A stretch of DNA of 64,000 nt from Hyphomicrobium zavarzinii ATCC 27496 (GTDB taxonomy: Bacteria; Pseudomonadota; Alphaproteobacteria; Rhizobiales; Hyphomicrobiaceae), in the NCBI RefSeq assembly GCF_000383415.1, contig NZ_KB911255.1, positions 604,001 through 668,000 on the forward strand, in the 5' to 3' direction. A program made the position numbers and the translations under genes. Shown here piece by piece: positions 57,384 to 64,000 of the stretch. Every line of letters begins with the position of its first letter. Position 1 is the first letter of the stretch. Under the pieces are notes generated by a model. It did not search any database. It was not told where the DNA came from and saw only the letters and a list, made by a program, of their open reading frames with translations.

Positions 57384-58253
57384 ATGCTGCGCCCGAATTC
57401 ACCTGCTTACGGCTGTATCATCAAAGTAATATTTGCTCTTGTTGTGGCGTCTTCAAGCGGCACCGCGCCCGCTTTCGCTGCAGAGTCGCCCTGGGTTTCG
57501 GGACACAAAACGAAGGCGCGGCTGGTGTCCGGAAAGGCGTCTCAAGAGGGCGAAAAGCACCTCGCCTTCGTCGAGATCGTGCTCGAGCCGGGATGGAAAA
57601 CATACTGGCGCGCGCCTGGAGACGCGGGTGGCTTGCCGCCGTCTTTCGATTGGTCGAAATCTACCAACCTCGCGAGCGCGGATGTGATGTTTCCGGCGCC
57701 GCAGCGCTTCATCGACAAGTCGGGCAACACGATCGGCTATCACGACGGGCTGATCCTGCCCGTGGCGATCGCGCCCACGAACGACGGTGAGCCGGTCGCG
57801 CTCGCGGTCGATCTTCAGTACGGCATCTGCAAGGACGTGTGTGTGCCGATCGACGTGTCGTTGTCGCTCACGATCGCGCCGGATGAAGCCGATCCGCTGA
57901 CGCCTGAAGCGGCGCAGGCGCTCGACAGCGTTCCCCGCGCGCAGGACAAGCTCCGCGACGGCGATCCGGCTCTGATCAAGGCCGAGGCCGACCTCGGCGG
58001 CGCCCAGCCGAAGATCTCCATCGCGGCGCGTTTCCCCCAGGGTGTCACGGGGGCGGAAGCCTTCCTAGAGGCTCCAAATGGCCTATTTCTGCCGATTCCC
58101 GAGCTTGTGGGCCGGCCGTCAGCCGATGGAGTCCTGACGTTCGAAGCCGCACTCGGCAGCGACGTGGACCTCTCGGCGCTCAAGGGAAAGCCGGTGACGG
58201 TCACGCTCGTCGGTGAAGCGGGATCCTCGTTTGCGACGTTTGTCGCCAAGTGA
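57384..58253 (+). CDS. Periplasmic protein with DsbD-alpha-like N-terminal domain
   Basis: The 289-residue protein has a signal peptide (cut near AFA-AES). A domain similar to the thiol-exchange alpha domain of DsbD follows: KHLAFVEIVLEPGWKTYWRAPGDAGGLPP-like motifs, then the cysteine pair YGIC149-KDV-C153VPID. It lacks the DsbD transmembrane and gamma domains. It would serve as a reductant-relay partner in the periplasm; the redox partner is unknown. ATG 57384; the ribosome-binding site is weak. Followed after 67 nt by a peroxiredoxin gene. Confidence 0.8.
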   Translation: MLRPNSPAYGCIIKVIFALVVASSSGTAPAFAAESPWVSGHKTKARLVSGKASQEGEKHLAFVEIVLEPGWKTYWRAPGDAGGLPPSFDWSKSTNLASADVMFPAPQRFIDKSGNTIGYHDGLILPVAIAPTNDGEPVALAVDLQYGICKDVCVPIDVSLSLTIAPDEADPLTPEAAQALDSVPRAQDKLRDGDPALIKAEADLGGAQPKISIAARFPQGVTGAEAFLEAPNGLFLPIPELVGRPSADGVLTFEAALGSDVDLSALKGKPVTVTLVGEAGSSFATFVAK

Positions 58254-58320
58254 CGGTCCGCGTCCCAATCGACTACGTAGTTTTACTAAGCCTCAACCCT
58301 AAGACTGCAGGAGACCCGAG

Positions 58321-58809
58321 ATGAGCATCAAGGTTGGCGACACACTCCCCGAGGCGAAGTTCACGATCATGGGCGAGGGCGGTCCGAAGCCGGTGTCGTC
58401 GAGCGAGGTGTTCAAGGGCAAGACGGTGGTGCTGTTCGCCGTGCCGGGTGCCTTCACGCCGACCTGCAGCGAGCAGCACCTGCCGGGCTTCGTCGGGCGA
58501 GCGGACGATCTCAAGGCGAAAGGTGTGGATACAGTTGCGTGTACGGCCGTGAATGATGTGTTTGTACTCACTGCATGGGCCAAGGCGCGGGATGCACAGG
58601 ACGATGTGGAGATGCTCGCCGACGGGAACGCAGATTTCGCGAAGGCGATCGGTCTCGATATCGATCTTTCGGGCTTTGGATTGGGGACTCGCTCGAAGCG
58701 CTACGCGATGATCGTCGAGGACGGCGTTGTAAAATATCTCGGCATCGAAGACAGTCCTCCCGAGCATAACAAGGCGACTGCCGAAAAAGTTCTGGCGGCT
58801 CTCAAGTAA
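58321..58809 (+). CDS. Peroxiredoxin (Prx5 type)
   Basis: The 162-residue thiol peroxidase is of the AhpC/TSA, Prx5-like group. The peroxidatic Cys49 is in VPGAFTPTCSEQHLPGF, with Thr46 in the PxxT-C box and Arg in GTRSKRYAM. The other Cys is in DTVACTAVNDVF and does not fit a classical resolving Cys, so the recycling partner is likely external. Reduces peroxides in the cytosol. A good Shine-Dalgarno (AGGAG) precedes ATG 58321. Confidence 0.93.
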   Translation: MSIKVGDTLPEAKFTIMGEGGPKPVSSSEVFKGKTVVLFAVPGAFTPTCSEQHLPGFVGRADDLKAKGVDTVACTAVNDVFVLTAWAKARDAQDDVEMLADGNADFAKAIGLDIDLSGFGLGTRSKRYAMIVEDGVVKYLGIEDSPPEHNKATAEKVLAALK

Positions 58810-58972
58810 AACAACAGAAATAAATACTTCATTTTACTTAGCACATGTCAAGCCAGTCTGGGGTTTCTCAGGGTGGACATATTGACGCGCTTGCGTTCCG
58901 TTTCCTTGTTTCTGCCCGGTGCTCGTGCGACTGGCGCCTTGTTCAGTACGCAATAGTATGGGGACCTTTGAG

Positions 58973-59500
58973 ATGAGAAAGAACGTCTTCGCCGTCGCGG
59001 CGACTCTGTTGGTACTCGCTGGCGCGACGTCTGCGGACGCGCGTCCGTCTCGCGAAACCGCCCGCGATAGCTGGAATCCTTTCGTCCAGCATTCTGCTTC
59101 CGTCGCCGATCAGCGGGTGAGCACGCCGCGCGCCAAGCGTCAGCGCGTCGCCTCGCGCGGCCGCGCCCAGCGGGTGCGCTACGCAACTCAGAGCTACGAG
59201 TCACGCTCGTCCTACAGCAGCGGCAGCCATTCCGCCGGTCCGCGTCCGCGCGCCTGGTGCGGCTGGTGGATGCGCACGCAGCGCGGCGGTGGCGCGCATC
59301 TCAACGTCGCCTGGAACTGGAGCAAGTGGGGCAGCCCGAGCGGCCCGCAGGTCGGCGCCGTTGTCGTTTGGCGTCACCACGTCGGCGAGATCGTTGGCCG
59401 CGCGCCCAATGGGCAGTGGCTGGTTCGCTCCGGCAACGACGGGGGCGCCGTTCGCACGCGCGCCCGCTCCGTGGCCGGTGCCGTCTTCCGCGTAGGCTGA
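58973..59500 (+). CDS. Secreted CHAP-like (NlpC/P60-fold) protein, predicted
   Basis: The 175-residue protein has a signal peptide (MRKNVFAVAATLLVLAG..., cut near ADA-RPS), a low-complexity Arg/Ser linker, then a domain with PRAWCGWWMR, LNVAWNWSKWG, GAVVVWRHHVGEIVGR and VRSGNDGGAVR. A Cys near the start and HHVG later look like the catalytic Cys and His of cysteine hydrolases of the CHAP/NlpC class, so a cell-wall role is likely. I know similar proteins in Alphaproteobacteria only as hypotheticals. ATG 58973 with GGGGA upstream. Confidence 0.7.
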   Translation: MRKNVFAVAATLLVLAGATSADARPSRETARDSWNPFVQHSASVADQRVSTPRAKRQRVASRGRAQRVRYATQSYESRSSYSSGSHSAGPRPRAWCGWWMRTQRGGGAHLNVAWNWSKWGSPSGPQVGAVVVWRHHVGEIVGRAPNGQWLVRSGNDGGAVRTRARSVAGAVFRVG

Positions 59501-59509
59501 TGCAACCTT

Positions 59510-59536
59510 GGCTCGCCTGGCGTTGTCCGGCGAGCC
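59510..59536. terminator. Hairpin between CHAP-like and chemoreceptor genes
   Basis: GGCTCGCC/GGCGAGCC stem with an 11-nt loop between convergent genes. No T-run, so weak evidence as a terminator. Confidence 0.4.
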
Positions 59537-59601
59537 GGTCCACGCATTCCGCGTGACGCTGGCCTGCGCCCCTCGTGCGCTGGCCAGCCGTCAGGCGGGG
59601 C

Positions 59602-61746
59602 TTATGCCGCGAGCAGCCGCTCGATGAACTGACGCAGGCTGTGGTCGAGGTCCGATGCCTCCTTGCCGAGGCTACGGGCCCGCTCGACGACGTCATTTGC
59701 CGCCCGGTCGGTGGTGGTGATCGCCTGCGAGACCTCTTCGATGTTCGTCGAGACGGAGGCCGTTTCGCCGGCGGCGCTCTGCGCGGACTTGGCGATCTCG
59801 CCTGTGGCCGCAGTCTGCTCCTCGATGGCCGAGGAGATGGCGACGACGGCGTGGCTGATGTCGGTCACCACGGTGCGGATGCTCGATACCGCGTCGACGG
59901 CGTTCTTGACCTCGCTGCCGACCGCGTCGATCTGGGCTGCGATCTCTCCGGTGGCTTTTGTGGTCTGGCTGGCCAAGGCCTTCACCTCGCTCGCCACGAC
60001 CGAGAAGCCCTTTCCGGCTTCGCCCGCCCGCGCGGCTTCGATGGTGGCGTTGAGAGCCAGCAGGTTGGTCTGTTCGGCGATCGCCTTGATCATGTCGATG
60101 ACGTTCTGAATGGTCGCCGCTTTCGAGGAGAGCGACGCGACGATCTCGTGTGTCTGCTGGGCATGCCTGTCCGCTTCGGAGGCGATGGAGCCCGAGCGTG
60201 AGGTCAGCGATGCGACCTCGCGAATGGAAGCCGAAAGCTGCTCGGAGGCGGCGGCGACGGACTGAACCTCGTGGTTGGCGGAGTCGGTCGCGGTTGCGAC
60301 CCTGACGGAGCTGGCCTTGGTCTGGTCGGCGATGGCGGCCATCTCGAGCGCCGATTTCTCCAAGTCGCCAGCCGCATGGGCGACCGATCTCACGACCGTG
60401 CCGACGCGCTCCTCGAAATCGCGGGCCAGGCTTTCGGTGAGCTGGCGGCGCTGGGCTTCGCGCTCGCGGCGCTCCTCCTCGGCGGCCGCCGCACGGCGCT
60501 CGGTCTCGGCGGCGGTGAAGGTACGGATGTCTTCGACGGCGCGGGCGATCTCGCCGATTTCGTCTCGGCGCTCCCTGCCCGCGATCTGGGAGGTGAGCTT
60601 GCCGCCGGCAAGGGCCTTGAGGGCTGCCGTCAGTGCGCCGATGGGGCGCACGATGCCGCGAGCGACCAGCCAGCCAACGAGAATCTGGGCACCGACGATC
60701 AGAAGTGCTGCCAATCCCATGGTGCGCGAAATGCCGGCTGCGGCGGCGAGGGCCTCGTCGTCCGCCTGCTCGGCGTAAACGTTCCACGCCGCGCCGAGGA
60801 ACTCGACCTTGTTTCCAGCGGTGAGATAGGCGTTGCCGTTGCGATGGAAGCGGGAAAGCTCGCTCGAAGACTTGCCATCGAAGCCCATCATCGCGGCGGG
60901 TTTGCCAGCGGTCGGGGTTGTGGCGAGGGGTGCGTTGGTGCGGATCAGTCCGTCGGTGCCGACGGCGTAGGTCTCGCCGGTTTTGCCGAGGCCGTGGCGA
61001 TCGCTCAAGACCTGGTCGAGAAGGGCGGGTGCCACGCGGATGACGGCATAGCCGACGCGAATATCCTGCTGGGCACTGTCCATGGCGACGTTCGACTTCT
61101 TGAGGATCGGCGTGCCGATGAATGCGAGGGGGCCCGAGGCGGACAGTGTGGACTCGCGGAAATCCTGGAAGGTCACGTCCTTGTCGCCAGCCTTCTGCAT
61201 CGCATCGAGCAGGGTCTCGAGGCCGGAGCCTTCCGTCGCGGGCGTGCCGATCTTCTGGCCGAACTCTGCGCCTTTTTTTGCCGTGTAAACGATGGTGCCG
61301 GTCTCATCGAGCAGCAGGATGTCGTCGTACTTCGCCTGCGTGAGCGCCGTCATCGCGATCGGATGCACCTTGGAATGGCGCAGGCCGTACATGGTGCCGG
61401 ACATGCTGCCGTCATTCTCGGCGCGCTGCTCGGGCGGGAGGCCAGCGAAGAATTCCAGCGCCTGCGTGCGGGCCTCGGGGGACTTGCTCAGCGTCTCGGT
61501 CAGGTCGCCGATGTTGTCGAGCACCAGCTTGTGGCCGGCGATGTTCCTGGTGTCGACGCGCAGGCGGTCTGCGACGAGCTCGAGGCTGGTGCGACGGGAT
61601 TCGGCTGCGAGGTTAAGCCGGTCGAAGGCGGATGCCTCCAAGGCGCTTCTTGCGCCGGACCATCCGATCCAGCCCATGATCGTTGAGCTCACCAATCCGA
61701 GACCGACGATGGCGATCGGAAGACGAAGACGCAGCGTGGACAACAT
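59602..61746 (-). CDS. Methyl-accepting chemotaxis protein
   Basis: The 714-residue receptor has TM1 (about 10-28), a large periplasmic sensor region (about 30-340) probably of the double-Cache type ([28 protein letters not shown]), TM2 (about 342-362), HAMP (about 362-415) and the signalling helical hairpin with tip [21 protein letters not shown] near residue 560. The C-terminus lacks the CheR-binding pentapeptide. The ligand is unknown. No chemotaxis genes lie nearby. Confidence 0.93.
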   Translation of the reverse strand: MLSTLRLRLPIAIVGLGLVSSTIMGWIGWSGARSALEASAFDRLNLAAESRRTSLELVADRLRVDTRNIAGHKLVLDNIGDLTETLSKSPEARTQALEFFAGLPPEQRAENDGSMSGTMYGLRHSKVHPIAMTALTQAKYDDILLLDETGTIVYTAKKGAEFGQKIGTPATEGSGLETLLDAMQKAGDKDVTFQDFRESTLSASGPLAFIGTPILKKSNVAMDSAQQDIRVGYAVIRVAPALLDQVLSDRHGLGKTGETYAVGTDGLIRTNAPLATTPTAGKPAAMMGFDGKSSSELSRFHRNGNAYLTAGNKVEFLGAAWNVYAEQADDEALAAAAGISRTMGLAALLIVGAQILVGWLVARGIVRPIGALTAALKALAGGKLTSQIAGRERRDEIGEIARAVEDIRTFTAAETERRAAAAEEERREREAQRRQLTESLARDFEERVGTVVRSVAHAAGDLEKSALEMAAIADQTKASSVRVATATDSANHEVQSVAAASEQLSASIREVASLTSRSGSIASEADRHAQQTHEIVASLSSKAATIQNVIDMIKAIAEQTNLLALNATIEAARAGEAGKGFSVVASEVKALASQTTKATGEIAAQIDAVGSEVKNAVDAVSSIRTVVTDISHAVVAISSAIEEQTAATGEIAKSAQSAAGETASVSTNIEEVSQAITTTDRAANDVVERARSLGKEASDLDHSLRQFIERLLAA

Positions 61747-61780
61747 CTATTTATTTCCGCCAGTTAACTTATTTCCTTCA

Positions 61781-61808
61781 CCTATATTCCTAGCAATGGA
61801 TGTGTAAA
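61781..61808 (-). promoter_or_regulatory. Candidate promoter for the chemoreceptor gene
   Basis: On the minus strand TTTACA (61803-61808), 16-bp spacer, TATAGG (61781-61786), about 35 nt upstream of the start. Five of 6 and 4 of 6 positions match sigma-70 consensus. Confidence 0.4.
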
Positions 61809-62023
61809 ATCTTACGAAATCCGGGAATGAATCCCTAAGATTGGTGCGCTTTGACGCACGTCACGCGCAGGGCCGGGGCCGATTGCCTCGTGATTGTGCG
61901 CCAATGGTTTTAGGGGGAGGCGGCGTCGGCGGGCGGATCACCGTTCGCCGGATACGGATTACGCACCATGCCGCTCGGAAAGAACTTCCGTCGCGGTGGG
62001 GCCGGCTGGATTGGAAACAATAG

Positions 62024-62476
62024 CTACCGGCGTTTGAACTCGGCCATGCCTTCGCGCGCAAGCTCGTCTGCGCGCTCATTCTCGGGATGTCCGGCGTGGC
62101 CCTTCACCCAGTGCCAGGTCACCTTGTGGCGGGAGAGCGCCTGCTCGAGGCGCTGCCACAGCTCCACGTTCTTGACCGGCTTCTTGTCGGCGGTGCGCCA
62201 GCCGTTGCGCTTCCAGCCGTGGATCCAGCTCGAGATGCCGTTCCGCACGTAGGCGCTGTCCGTGTAGAGATCCGCCTCGACGCCTGTCTTCAGCGCTTCG
62301 AGTGCGGAGATCGCCGCCATCAGCTCCATGCGGTTGTTCGTGGTCTCGGCCTCGCCGCCTTTGATCTCCTTGCGGTGATCGCCCCAGATGAGGATCGCGC
62401 CCCAGCCGCCCGGGCCCGGATTTCCGGAGCAGGCGCCGTCGGTGTAGATCTCGATCGATTTCTTCGTCCCGCTCAT
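62024..62476 (-). CDS. rnhA: Ribonuclease HI
   Basis: Degrades the RNA of RNA-DNA hybrids. 150 residues with the carboxylates D13 ([11 protein letters not shown]), E51 (NNRMELMAA), D73 (LYTDSAYV) and D137 (NERADELA), each three residues later than in E. coli. ATG overlaps the thrB stop by 4 nt. Confidence 0.97.
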   Translation of the reverse strand: MSGTKKSIEIYTDGACSGNPGPGGWGAILIWGDHRKEIKGGEAETTNNRMELMAAISALEALKTGVEADLYTDSAYVRNGISSWIHGWKRNGWRTADKKPVKNVELWQRLEQALSRHKVTWHWVKGHAGHPENERADELAREGMAEFKRR

Positions 62477-63444
62477 CGCACCCTCTCCAATCCGTATTCG
62501 CCCGGCGAGTTCACCTCCTGATGGAACCTCAGGCGGCGAACGTAAGCGTTCGGATCGTGGGGCTTCACGAGGGCGTTAGGGTCCGTGTGCAGCCAATCGT
62601 GGGAGCGGGTGAGCAGGAAGCGAAGCGCCGCGCCACGTGCGAGCGTAGGAAACGCCTCGTACTCGGCCTCGGTGAGGGGGCGCGCGCTCTGATAGGCGGA
62701 GAGGAGCGCGCGGGCCTTGGTGGCGTTGAAGGCGAAGTCAGCTTCGAAGCACCATGCGTTGAGGCAGATTGCGAGATCGTAGGCCCAGGCGTCGTTGCAG
62801 GCGAAGTAGAAGTCGATGAGGCCGGACAGCTTGTCGCCGATGAAGAACACGTTGTCCGGAAAAAGGTCGGCGTGAATGACGCCGGAGGGAAGGTCTTTTG
62901 GCCAGGCGCGATCCAGATAGGCCAGCTCGTAGGCGATGAGATTGCCGAGGCCGCGCGCGATCTCGTCCGCGCGCGGGGCGAAGCGGTCGAACAGCGCGTG
63001 CCAGCCTTCGAGGCCCAACGCGTTGCGGCGCGTCAGAGCGAAATCCTTGCCCGCGAGGTGAAGGCCCGCGAGTGCGCGTCCCACTTCCGCGCAGTGCTCG
63101 ACGCGCGGGCGGCGCGGCCAGACCCCTTCGAGGAAGGTGACGATGGCGGCGGTGCGGCCGGAGATTTCCGTCAGCACCTCGCCGTTGCGATTGCGAACCG
63201 GCAACGGGCAGGAGATGCCTCTCCGGTTCAGATGCTCCAGGAGGCCTAGGAAGAACGGCAGGTCCGCCGTGTCGACGCGGCGCTCGTAGAGCGTGAGGAT
63301 GAAGGTGCCTTCGCTCGTGTGCACCATGTAGTTGGTGTTCTCGACGCCTTCGGCGATGCCCTTGTAGGAGAGCAGCGCGCCGAGATCGTAGCCCGCGATC
63401 AGCCGCGCGAGCTCGTCGTCCGTCACTTCCGTATAAACGGCCAT
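62473..63444 (-). CDS. thrB: Homoserine kinase type II
   Basis: Phosphorylates homoserine for ThrC. The 323-residue protein belongs to the aminoglycoside-phosphotransferase fold, not GHMP. The catalytic motif is [11 protein letters not shown] and the metal Asp lies in [12 protein letters not shown] 63444. Part of the conserved ispH-thrB-rnhA order. Confidence 0.95.
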   Translation of the reverse strand: MAVYTEVTDDELARLIAGYDLGALLSYKGIAEGVENTNYMVHTSEGTFILTLYERRVDTADLPFFLGLLEHLNRRGISCPLPVRNRNGEVLTEISGRTAAIVTFLEGVWPRRPRVEHCAEVGRALAGLHLAGKDFALTRRNALGLEGWHALFDRFAPRADEIARGLGNLIAYELAYLDRAWPKDLPSGVIHADLFPDNVFFIGDKLSGLIDFYFACNDAWAYDLAICLNAWCFEADFAFNATKARALLSAYQSARPLTEAEYEAFPTLARGAALRFLLTRSHDWLHTDPNALVKPHDPNAYVRRLRFHQEVNSPGEYGLERVR

Positions 63445-63503
63445 AGGTTTTGCTTTTTCGGTGACTGGATGAGGGGCCGAGGTGCGAAGGGTTTCCCCGT
63501 GTA

Positions 63504-64000
63504 TCAGGCGTCGGCAGGCTCGCGCAACTCGCGGGGGACGTTGAAGGCGATGCGCTCGTTAGCCGTTCTCACCTGCTCGACGGAGATGGCGAAGCGGGCG
63601 TTCAGCGCGTCCAGCACCTCGTCGACAAGGGTCTCCGGGGCGGAGGCGCCGGCCGTAATGCCGACGGCCTCGACGCCGTCGAACAGAGGCCAGGGTATAT
63701 CGGAAGCGCGCTGGATGAGAATGGCTTTCGGGCAGCCCGACCGTTCGGCGACCTCGACGAGACGCAGCGAGTTCGACGAGTTCGGCGCGCCGACGACGAT
63801 GGTGAGGCCGACCTTGCCGGCAATGGCCTTCACGGCTGCCTGGCGGTTGGTCGTGGCGTAGCAGATGTCCTCCTTGTGGGGGCCGACGATGGCCGGGAAG
63901 CGGCGCTTCAGGATCGCCACGATGTCGGCTGTGTCGTCCACGGAGAGGGTCGTCTGCGTCACGTAGGCGAGGCGGGAGGCGTCCTCAGGCTCGAAGGTCT
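63504..64000 (-). CDS. ispH: 4-hydroxy-3-methylbut-2-enyl diphosphate reductase (5' end outside window)
   Basis: Last enzyme of the MEP isoprenoid pathway. Only the C-terminal part (about 164 codons) is in the window; the open frame runs off the end, and there is no real start at the internal GTG 63962. [25 protein letters not shown] (an iron-sulfur Cys) and [15 protein letters not shown] are IspH hallmarks. The tail ends RELREPADA. Confidence 0.96.
   Translation of the reverse strand, partial: TFEPEDASRLAYVTQTTLSVDDTADIVAILKRRFPAIVGPHKEDICYATTNRQAAVKAIAGKVGLTIVVGAPNSSNSLRLVEVAERSGCPKAILIQRASDIPWPLFDGVEAVGITAGASAPETLVDEVLDALNARFAISVEQVRTANERIAFNVPRELREPADA

Overview
This is high-GC chromosomal DNA, almost entirely coding, from an alphaproteobacterium, most likely of the order Hyphomicrobiales (a Hyphomicrobium-like member is possible but not provable from here). 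The signs are the gene neighbourhoods ispH-thrB-rnhA, ctaC-ctaD-ctaB-coxF-ctaG-ctaE-DUF983-surf1, bioBFDA, secA beside a PpiC-type foldase and argJ, kdsB-pheA beside a membrane cytochrome c, and a cpa/tad pilus cluster. Phasin and invasion-associated-locus-B family proteins fit the same group. I see no rRNA, tRNA, CRISPR array, prophage or insertion sequence.

Layout. 34-2916: pheA and kdsB (minus strand) and a membrane-anchored cytochrome c (plus). 3322-11318: an ABC importer operon of the YejABEF type with two tandem substrate-binding proteins. 11448-15050: an unknown protein, an SH3/NlpC-P60 peptidase overlapping an M17 aminopeptidase, and a GST. 15165-25527: the tad (Flp) pilus locus, with two small pilin genes, cpaA-F, tadB and tadC on the minus strand and tadD convergent to them. 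26053-32908: secA (minus), then a periplasmic foldase, an EmrE-like pump, argJ and a TPMT-like methyltransferase (plus). 32918-37254: bioB-F-D-A (minus). 37724-41629: a small Gly-rich protein, a Tat-exported PhoX-family protein, a phasin and an IalB-family protein. 42104-49190: the aa3-type cytochrome oxidase cluster. 49355-56524: thrC, an M16 peptidase, a GNAT acetyltransferase and a large GGDEF/EAL membrane protein, each overlapping the next. 56607-64000: YqgE, a DsbD-alpha-like protein, a peroxiredoxin, a CHAP-like secreted protein, a chemoreceptor, rnhA, thrB and the 3' part of ispH.

How the genes work together. The oxidase cluster supplies subunits I-III plus haem O synthase, Cu chaperone and Surf1, and the cytochrome c at 2350 may feed electrons to it. 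The Yej importer lies beside an NlpC/P60 endopeptidase and a leucyl aminopeptidase; together they could import and degrade muropeptides, as YejBEF-YepA does in Agrobacterium. The tad locus holds secretin, ATPases, platform proteins and pilins, but no TadE/TadF-type pseudopilin gene is visible.

The window is mostly conserved core genome. The less ordinary items are the muropeptide-like island, a pair of inverted hairpin repeats with compensatory changes inside the bio operon, a very AT-rich pilin upstream region, a predicted-degenerate GGDEF/EAL protein with a long proline-rich tail, and several small unrecognised proteins. I found no clearly novel defence or mobile system.
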